From an uncultured Lachnospiraceae bacterium (lineage in GTDB: Bacteria; Bacillota; Clostridia; Lachnospirales; Lachnospiraceae): a stretch of DNA of 11,146 nucleotides. Below the pieces are notes generated by a model. It was given only the letters and a program-made list of their open reading frames with translations, had not been told where the DNA came from and searched no databases. Shown here in pieces: positions 6,989 through 11,146 of this stretch; position 1 is the first letter of the stretch; each line of letters starts with the position of its first letter. The stretch is from positions 1 to 11,146 of the forward strand of contig CAMPAP010000018.1 of assembly GCA_946631935.1 (NCBI GenBank), given 5' to 3'. The translations under genes and the position numbers were made by a program.

Positions 6989-7930
6989 TTACCAGCACAA
7001 AACCTCGTTTCCGTCTTCGGTGATCAGCACCATTATCTCCCACTGGGCACTGGGCATTTTATCCTTGGTGGAAACCTCCCAGCCGTTCTCCTCATCGGTC
7101 ACTATCTCCACCTTTCCCATATTGACCATGGGCTCTATGGTAAAGATCATTCCCGGAACAAGCAGCATCTCCGTTCCCTTTTTGGAATGGTATCCTACCC
7201 AGGGATCTTCGTGGAACTGAAGTCCGACTCCGTGACCGCCTATCTCTCTTACAACGGTATATCCGTTATCATAGCAGTAATCATGTACGGCCTGTCCGAC
7301 GTCACCTAAAAATCCCCAGGGTTTTGCATATTTAAGGCCTTCGTAGCATGCTTCTTTTGTGACCTTTACAAGTCTCTGTTTTTCCTCAGACACATCCCCT
7401 ATCATGAACATTCTGGATGAATCGGAGAAAAAACCGTTAAGAATTGTGGAGCAGTCAACATTTACGATATCCCCGCTCTTAAGGATGACATTATCCGAAG
7501 GAAAGCCGTGACATACCTGCTCATTTACGGAAGCGCATACGGAATAGGGATAACCCTCGTAGTTAAGAGGTGCAGGGACAGCTCCGGCTTCAATGCTCAT
7601 ATCATAAACGATCTTGTCGATCTTTGATGTGGCCATGCCCTCGCATATCTCTTTTTCGATCCTGTCGAGTATCGCTATATTGATCTTGCAGGATTCCTTT
7701 ATCTTTTCGATCTGTTCCGGTGTCTTTATGATGCTGTGGTCCGGAACTATCCTTCCCATCAGTGCAGCTTTTTTGATCCTGTCGTCAAATGCCGCATGAC
7801 ATACCTTGTATTTTTTTCCGCTTCCGCACCAGCATGCGTCGTTCCTGCTTAAGTGTTTTACCACTTCTTCGGAATGCTTCGCCATTTCCGGGCAGAGGTC
7901 ATATTTTGAATTACCGCTTTTGTTAGCCAT
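6989..7930 (-). CDS. map: Methionine aminopeptidase type I with N-terminal SEC-C zinc motif
   Basis: The enzyme removes the initiator methionine from nascent proteins. The 313-residue form starts at 7930 because AAGGAG lies six bases upstream; the in-frame ATG at 7987 is upstream of the predicted promoter. Residues 29-46 form an SEC-C motif (CWCGSGKK, then CH at 44-45), a zinc knuckle thought to help ribosome or protein contact. The pita-bread catalytic domain follows with all expected metal ligands: Asp159 (NVDC), Asp170 (FFSDSS), His233 (GGHGVG), Glu266 (TIEPM) and Glu298 (AQWEIM), plus His141 and His240 in the active site. It is thus expected to be active. Clostridia often carry a second, shorter MAP in the ribosomal protein operon; this one is the separate SEC-C paralogue, which is inference from the family. 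It is transcribed divergently from nrdG. Confidence 0.95.
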   Translation of the reverse strand: MANKSGNSKYDLCPEMAKHSEEVVKHLSRNDACWCGSGKKYKVCHAAFDDRIKKAALMGRIVPDHSIIKTPEQIEKIKESCKINIAILDRIEKEICEGMATSKIDKIVYDMSIEAGAVPAPLNYEGYPYSVCASVNEQVCHGFPSDNVILKSGDIVNVDCSTILNGFFSDSSRMFMIGDVSEEKQRLVKVTKEACYEGLKYAKPWGFLGDVGQAVHDYCYDNGYTVVREIGGHGVGLQFHEDPWVGYHSKKGTEMLLVPGMIFTIEPMVNMGKVEIVTDEENGWEVSTKDKMPSAQWEIMVLITEDGNEVLCW

Positions 7931-7958
7931 TTCCTTCTCCTTTGCAAAAAACGTAGCT

Positions 7959-7967
7959 ATTATAGCA
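7959..7967 (-). promoter_or_regulatory. Extended -10 promoter for map
   Basis: The minus strand reads TGCTATAAT: a perfect TATAAT (7964-7959) with the TGn extension. The hexamer 17 bases upstream (about 7987-7982, GTGCCG) is not a good -35, which is usual for extended -10 promoters. Transcription should start near 7952, 22 bases before the map ATG and upstream of its AAGGAG. Confidence 0.7.
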
Positions 7968-7972
7968 CACAC

Positions 7973-8001
7973 TTGAAAAATCGGCACGGTTAAACTATAG
8001 T
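7973..8001 (+). promoter_or_regulatory. Promoter of nrdG, placed to give a leaderless mRNA
   Basis: TTGAAA (7973-7978) is followed after exactly 17 bases by TATAGT (7996-8001), both five of six to consensus. The predicted transcription start is about 8008, one base before the nrdG ATG (8009). The -10 lies inside a perfect 12-bp palindrome, AAACTATAGTTT (7992-8003), which could be an operator. The promoter overlaps the upstream part of the divergent map promoter, so the two polymerase sites probably compete. Confidence 0.65.
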
Positions 8002-8008
8002 TTTAAAT

Positions 8009-8539
8009 ATGTATTACGGAAACATAAAAAAAGCAGATGTTGCTGACGGGCCCGGTGTCAGGGTCTCTCTTTTTGTCAGCGGATGCAGGCATCACTGCGA
8101 AGGATGCTTCAATCCAGATACCTGGAATTTTAATTACGGGCAGGTCTATACTTCGGAGACGGAAGATGAGCTTCTTTCAGCCGTAGCGCCTCCCTATATC
8201 TCCGGATTTACCTTTCTGGGCGGGGAACCAATGGAACCCGAAAACCGTCCCTATGTCTATTCACTGGCAAAAAAGATCAAGGAAAGATTCCCCAAAAAGA
8301 CCATCTGGCTCTACAGCGGATACACCTTTGAAACAGATATCCTTAAGTGGGCAGAAACTGACGAAGTGGTCAAAAACATGCTTCCGCTTCTTGATGTGAT
8401 CGTTGACGGTGAATTCCACATAAAAGAAAAAAGCCTGCAGCTGAAATTCCGCGGAAGCGCTAACCAGAGGCTCATAGATGTCAAAAAATCCCTGGCAGAA
8501 GGAAACACGGTTCTGTGTGACGAAGATCATCTAAGATAA
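8009..8539 (+). CDS. nrdG: Anaerobic ribonucleoside-triphosphate reductase activating protein
   Basis: NrdG is a radical-SAM activase that uses a [4Fe-4S] cluster and S-adenosylmethionine to create the glycyl radical in NrdD, enabling dNTP synthesis without oxygen. The 176 residues are typical in length. The cluster motif CRHHCEGC has Cys26, Cys30 and Cys33; further family marks are FVSGC at 22-26, TFLGGEPM at 68-75, YSGYT at 102-106, VDGEF at 132-136 and FRGSANQR at 147-154. The start is the only plausible one because MYYGNIKK is the usual family N-terminus. No Shine-Dalgarno is present: the 20 bases upstream are A/T-rich and contain the -10. It is the only plus-strand gene in the window. 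Its partner nrdD, often next door, is not in the window. Transcription ends at the hairpin 54 bases downstream. Confidence 0.95.
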   Translation: MYYGNIKKADVADGPGVRVSLFVSGCRHHCEGCFNPDTWNFNYGQVYTSETEDELLSAVAPPYISGFTFLGGEPMEPENRPYVYSLAKKIKERFPKKTIWLYSGYTFETDILKWAETDEVVKNMLPLLDVIVDGEFHIKEKSLQLKFRGSANQRLIDVKKSLAEGNTVLCDEDHLR

Positions 8540-8584
8540 AGATCCTGAGTATGGCACAGACAGTTTTTCTCAGCCTTCGAATGT

Positions 8585-8614
8585 AAAAAAACGCCGCCCA
8601 TAAGGCGGCATTTT
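8585..8614. terminator. Bidirectional intrinsic terminator between convergent genes
   Basis: GCCGCC (8593-8598) and GGCGGC (8604-8609) form a 6-bp all-GC stem with a five-base loop. Read on the minus strand the stem is followed by G and seven Ts (8592-8585), a strong terminator for the membrane-repeat protein gene. Read on the plus strand it is followed by ATTTT, a weaker tail that can end nrdG. Its position between the two stop codons (8539 and 8620) fits both uses. Confidence 0.88.
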
Positions 8615-8619
8615 CAGTT

Positions 8620-9078
8620 TCAGAATAATCCGAACTTGTTTAGTTTTTCCAAAGCGGATGAAACATCTTCCATGGTCTGGTTGATCTTATCAACATCAAG
8701 TCCCTCAAGCTTTTCCACAAGTTCGTCTATATCAAGGTCTCCCAGAGTCTCATTAATGGCTTCAAGGTCAAGTGAATCTATGGTTTCTTTTATCCCCTGC
8801 AGATCAAGATCGTTCAGCCTGGAAGAAAGATCGGTCCAGTCCACCGCATTTATGGCCTCTTTAGCTGTATGAATATCTTCGGCAAGCTGCGGAAGATCTA
8901 CTTTTTTAAGCTCCTTTGCAACGTCCGCTGCAGCATCAAATTCACTTTTGTATTCGTTAAATGCCGCATACATTCTGACTCCTCCCAGTATCACAACAAG
9001 AAGAAGTATTATGATCACTATGCTCAGGGTCTGGTTCAATCTTATAGATGCCTGCAGTTTTTTATAATCTTTATCCAT
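8620..9078 (-). CDS. Small single-pass membrane protein with 12-residue repeats
   Basis: I do not recognise a named family. The start at 9078 gives 152 residues and follows GGAGG five bases upstream; in-frame ATGs at 9090 and 9132 lack such a site. Residues 1-16 are charged, and about 17-39 form one very hydrophobic segment (SIVIIILLLVVILGGV), so the short N-terminus is probably cytoplasmic. The rest is acidic and helical. Four tandem 12-residue units fill 91-138, each fitting LD[LIV]xx[IL]xx[TK][LIM]xx, preceded by looser units at 60-71 and 79-90. Such repeats would give a long amphipathic helix or coil outside or along the membrane. It is the last gene of the group with the J-domain and DUF5685 genes, though a weak hairpin in the 113-base gap may separate them. 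A role in anchoring or oligomerisation is only a guess. Confidence 0.75.
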   Translation of the reverse strand: MDKDYKKLQASIRLNQTLSIVIIILLLVVILGGVRMYAAFNEYKSEFDAAADVAKELKKVDLPQLAEDIHTAKEAINAVDWTDLSSRLNDLDLQGIKETIDSLDLEAINETLGDLDIDELVEKLEGLDVDKINQTMEDVSSALEKLNKFGLF

Positions 9079-9110
9079 TTTTTCCTCCATGTTGAAAAAC
9101 GATCCGACAG

Positions 9111-9141
9111 AAAAAATTATCCGGTCATGCAAAACATCCGG
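9111..9141 (-). terminator. Possible weak terminator or attenuator after the J-domain gene
   Basis: On the minus strand CCGG-ATG (9141-9138, 9137-9135) can pair with CAT and CCGG (9129-9127, 9124-9121) across a two-base bulge, followed by ATAA and six Ts (9116-9111). The stem is short and imperfect, so termination would be partial at best. It lies in the 113-base gap between the J-domain gene and the membrane-repeat gene. TTGACA occurs nearby on the minus strand (9159-9154) but without a matching -10. Confidence 0.3.
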
Positions 9142-9191
9142 CCAAATAAATACCTGTCAAATAAAACATCATGTCACGTAAATGCAGCCGC

Positions 9192-9935
9192 CTAACACCC
9201 AAGGCAGCTTGCGCAGATCACAAGATTGATGCATGTATTGCAACAGCTTGTGGCATCCGCATTTCCGTAACCGTAAGCGCTTCTCCTGTCATCATACCAT
9301 CCGCTGTATGCAGCCGATCCGGAACCTGCATTTCTGGTAAGAGGTCCCTTGGTAAGATAATCATAAAGAACCGAATACTCGGAATTTGAAGGTTCCATTG
9401 AAGCTGCGGCCCTTGCATGATAGATCGCCTGGGTCTTTTGACCGGTCCTTGTATAAACGATGGCACTGTAGTAATACCATTTGGCATTTCTGGAATCGGG
9501 ATTGATATTATCCAGAATGTTGCGGGCTTCCTTCAGATATCCGTTTGCTATGAAGTTCGCAGCAGCTTCAAGATGAACCGCGGTATCTCCGTAGCTTGAG
9601 GAATTGTCACGGTTATATCCCTGATAATACCCGCCTGAACTGTATCCTTCATAGGTTGAAGACGAGCTTTGCCCTGATCCCGAAGTCCTGCCGGTGCTTC
9701 CCGGACCACGGTAGGATGCCCTCCTGTAATTACCCGGGTTCACCTTTCCGTCTATTATGTCCTCATAGGCCTGCTGGACCATCTTAAACTTCTCTTCCGC
9801 CTCATCCTTTTCCCTTTGGGACTTATTCATGTTGGAATCGGGGTGGTACTTGCGGCTCAGCTGTCTGTATGCTTTTTTTATCTCTTCCTCGGATGCGGTG
9901 GGAGCAACACCGAGAACTTTATAAGGGTCGTTCAT
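9192..9935 (-). CDS. J-domain protein with TPR-like repeats and C-terminal cysteine cluster
   Basis: Residues 3-62 are a J domain with the essential HPD tripeptide at 31-33, so it should stimulate ATP hydrolysis by a DnaK/Hsp70 partner. It is not DnaJ itself: no G/F region of the usual type, no zinc-finger repeats and no substrate-binding C-terminal domains. A low-complexity Gly/Ser/Tyr linker (about 68-116) is followed by two TPR-like helical repeats (about 118-195), then another Gly/Tyr-rich linker, and a tail with six cysteines at 231, 232, 235, 241, 244 and 247, the last residue. The tail is hydrophobic between cysteines (INLVICASC) and could bind metal or associate with the membrane. The ATG overlaps the stop of the DUF5685 gene (ATGA), with only a weak AGGG in front, so translation is probably coupled. 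The client is unknown; the DUF5685 protein is the obvious candidate. Confidence 0.88.
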   Translation of the reverse strand: MNDPYKVLGVAPTASEEEIKKAYRQLSRKYHPDSNMNKSQREKDEAEEKFKMVQQAYEDIIDGKVNPGNYRRASYRGPGSTGRTSGSGQSSSSTYEGYSSGGYYQGYNRDNSSSYGDTAVHLEAAANFIANGYLKEARNILDNINPDSRNAKWYYYSAIVYTRTGQKTQAIYHARAAASMEPSNSEYSVLYDYLTKGPLTRNAGSGSAAYSGWYDDRRSAYGYGNADATSCCNTCINLVICASCLGC

Positions 9936-10807
9936 CCCTGACTCTCTTTCTCTGAAGAAGTGCTGTCATCCGTGGTTTTGTTTGCAGGCTTCCTGTTTCC
10001 GGATGCGATGTTAAATCTTATCCAGATGCCTGAATACAGTACGTTTCTTAATATTGACACATTTTCAATAAGAGGCATTTTCTCAAATGCAATGCATGCT
10101 TCCTGAAGATGTGCGGTGATCATATCCCTGGCAAGGCCTTCAAGATCATCCCTGTCCTTAATATCGGAAAAAGGATTGTAGTGGCCTTTTTTTACATCTT
10201 TTTCTATATCGATATATGCATCCATCAGGTATATGGCGCGGCCGAGTTCATCGCCGAAGGTGCGGAGATATTTTTCCCATTCGTCTTTTTTATAAGCATA
10301 GACTTCGGCCATGCATTTTCCGAAAAGTTCTGCCATGCCCTCCGGATCCGGGATATTCTTTTTTTCGATCTCATCCATATCGGAAAGAGCCTTCTTTATG
10401 ACCTCTGCTTTAGCCTCATAGGCCTTTCCTGTTTTTCCGGTTTTTGATCTTAAAAGATCCGCAAGCAGCTTTGCAGATATCCTTTTTTCATCATTCCAGT
10501 CATCACGGCATTTATACATGGCCATAAGTATGTTCATGTCCGCTGCATATTCCGTAACATCACTCACCCTGATAACATGCTTAACCCCCGGATGGACCCC
10601 GCATCTCCTGCCCCTTATGTCTTCCTTTGCATCATAAAGGTCACTTAAAAGGGCGCTTAAAAAAGCTCCGTCATATGACAGGGTAAATTCACCGATAAGA
10701 CCGTATTTTTTCTTTAAGACGGTGCACAGACCACAGTAGTATGAATGGTAGAGATCATACTCCTTGAATTTCATTTCAGGTTTGTTTACAGTGGTGAATC
10801 CGAACAT
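9932..10807 (-). CDS. DUF5685 family protein, resembling all-alpha prenyl synthases
   Basis: The 291-residue protein matches my recollection of the DUF5685 family, including its MFGF N-terminus, Y-Y-C-G-L-C at 23-28 and CGVHP at 69-73. It is predicted to be mainly helical and has no signal peptide or clear membrane span. Two acidic motifs stand out: DDWNDEKR (102-109) and DAYIDIEKDVKKGHYNPF (196-213). The second resembles the downstream aspartate motif of squalene/phytoene synthases (D-x3-ED-x-RRG-x-x-Y-x-P pattern), so a fold related to class I isoprenoid synthases is plausible, though activity is unproven. Cys25, Cys28, Cys69 and Cys100 could form a metal site. The tail (271-291) is disordered and charged. 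The ATG lacks a recognisable Shine-Dalgarno; only 17 bases separate it from the 14-bp inverted repeat. The overlap with the J-domain gene points to a joint function. Confidence 0.82.
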   Translation of the reverse strand: MFGFTTVNKPEMKFKEYDLYHSYYCGLCTVLKKKYGLIGEFTLSYDGAFLSALLSDLYDAKEDIRGRRCGVHPGVKHVIRVSDVTEYAADMNILMAMYKCRDDWNDEKRISAKLLADLLRSKTGKTGKAYEAKAEVIKKALSDMDEIEKKNIPDPEGMAELFGKCMAEVYAYKKDEWEKYLRTFGDELGRAIYLMDAYIDIEKDVKKGHYNPFSDIKDRDDLEGLARDMITAHLQEACIAFEKMPLIENVSILRNVLYSGIWIRFNIASGNRKPANKTTDDSTSSEKESQG

Positions 10808-10822
10808 GTTAAATACCAGTGA

Positions 10823-10994
10823 GCAATTGAAATAATGCGAGTGATGCTTGCATCAAAAAGCATTATTTCAATTAGCGAACGCCAAAAACACGAACAAGTA
10901 GCAAAATTCATGAATATGCATTTTAGCGGATTGTGAGTTTTTTAGGATTGCGGGAGTTGCGAAGCAACAAAGCAATCCGTATTTACTAAGTAAA
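10823..10994. repeat. Intergenic element of nested inverted repeats
   Basis: The 246-base gap between the DUF5685 gene and the pnp stop holds a chain of dyads. First, a 14-bp perfect inverted repeat (10825-10838 with 10860-10873), extended by GC/GC past a bulge, encloses a second hairpin GATGC-TT-GCATC (10843-10854). Next, GCAAAAT (10901-10907) faces ATTTTAGC (10920-10927) around the 10-bp palindrome ATTCATGAAT (10906-10915); the flanks 10875-10900 and 10928-10955 are imperfectly complementary. Then GGATTGC (10945-10951) pairs with GCAATCC (10972-10978), enclosing GTTGC-GAA-GCAAC (10956-10968). Last, TTTAC (10982-10986) pairs with GTAAA (10990-10994). None has a T-tract. The density suggests a dispersed structured repeat (REP or MITE-like) or a structured leader for the DUF5685 operon. 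I found no convincing promoter here. Confidence 0.6.
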
Positions 10995-11022
10995 AAACGG
11001 GCCCAAATATACATGGGCCCGT
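10991..11022 (-). terminator. Intrinsic terminator of the pnp-like gene
   Basis: On the minus strand ACGGGCCC (11022-11015) pairs with GGGCCCGT (11004-10997) around a ten-base A/T loop, an 8-bp stem followed by six Ts (10996-10991, the sixth base just before the run turns to A). It lies 31 bases after the stop codon at 11054. The T-tract abuts the TTTAC hairpin of the neighbouring element. Confidence 0.88.
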
Positions 11023-11053
11023 CCGTGAACCTTATATCATTTTACGAAAAAAC

Positions 11054-11146
11054 TCAGTTCTGTGCAACATCCTTCATGGAGAAACTGATACGTCCCATCT
11101 TGTCCTTGCCGAGGCACTTAACGGTAACCATATCGCCAAGAGTGAG
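11054..11146 (-). CDS. pnp: C-terminal end of an S1-domain protein, probably polynucleotide phosphorylase
   Basis: Only the last 30 codons and the TGA are present; the gene starts beyond the right edge. The residues GDMVTVKCLGKDKMGRISFS are the final beta strands of an S1 RNA-binding domain, and the ending SFSMKDVAQN right after it fits polynucleotide phosphorylase, the 3'-5' phosphorolytic exoribonuclease whose S1 domain is C-terminal. Other S1 proteins cannot be excluded from so short a piece. A strong terminator follows, so this is the end of its transcript. Confidence 0.65.
   Translation of the reverse strand, partial: LTLGDMVTVKCLGKDKMGRISFSMKDVAQN

Noticed and set aside
7931..7987. 19-residue N-terminal extension of methionine aminopeptidase
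   Set aside because: It would begin upstream of the predicted map promoter and its transcription start, and AAGGAG sits six bases before the inner ATG at 7930.
7992..8003. NrdR regulatory box
   Set aside because: Only one short palindrome is present and it departs from the 16-bp NrdR consensus; the usual pair of boxes about three helical turns apart is missing. Kept only as a possible operator.

Overview
The window looks like ordinary chromosomal DNA from an anaerobic Firmicute, most likely a Lachnospiraceae (Butyrivibrio/Eubacterium-like) bacterium. The evidence is a glycyl-radical (anaerobic) ribonucleotide reductase activase, an SEC-C-type methionine aminopeptidase, a DUF5685 plus J-domain gene pair typical of that family, strong AGGAG ribosome binding sites and moderate GC content. 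Genus-level assignment is inference. Nearly every gene is on the minus strand; nrdG is the only one on the plus strand. I see no tRNA, rRNA, transposase, phage gene or CRISPR array.

Reading in the direction of minus-strand transcription from the right edge: the last 30 codons of an S1-domain protein, probably polynucleotide phosphorylase (11146-11054), end at a strong intrinsic terminator (10991-11022). About 170 bases of nested inverted repeats follow (10823-10994). Next is a three-gene group: a DUF5685 protein (10807-9932), a J-domain protein with TPR-like repeats and a C-terminal cysteine cluster (9935-9192, ATGA overlap with the previous gene), and a small single-pass membrane protein with 12-residue repeats (9078-8620). 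A bidirectional terminator at 8585-8614 separates this group from the convergent nrdG (8009-8539, +).

nrdG and the divergent map gene (7930-6989, -) share a short promoter region. The nrdG promoter is placed so that its mRNA should start at or one base before the ATG, and no Shine-Dalgarno is visible, so nrdG is a good candidate for a leaderless mRNA.

After map, a promoter at 6887-6915 (minus strand) probably drives a long operon: an 826-residue PocR-type hybrid histidine kinase (6754-4274), glyA (4247-3006), hom (2939-1746), lysC (1724-402), and the start of an acidic Ser/Asp-rich protein that begins with TTG and runs off the left edge through ten 15-bp tandem repeats. glyA, hom and lysC connect serine/glycine/one-carbon metabolism with the aspartate family: lysC makes aspartyl phosphate, hom makes homoserine for threonine and methionine, and glyA makes glycine and methylene-tetrahydrofolate. 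A cysteine-rich sensory kinase as first gene of such a set is unusual.

The parts most worth a second look are the DUF5685/J-domain/membrane-repeat cassette, the PocR kinase joined to amino-acid genes, the predicted leaderless nrdG mRNA, and the structured element upstream of DUF5685.
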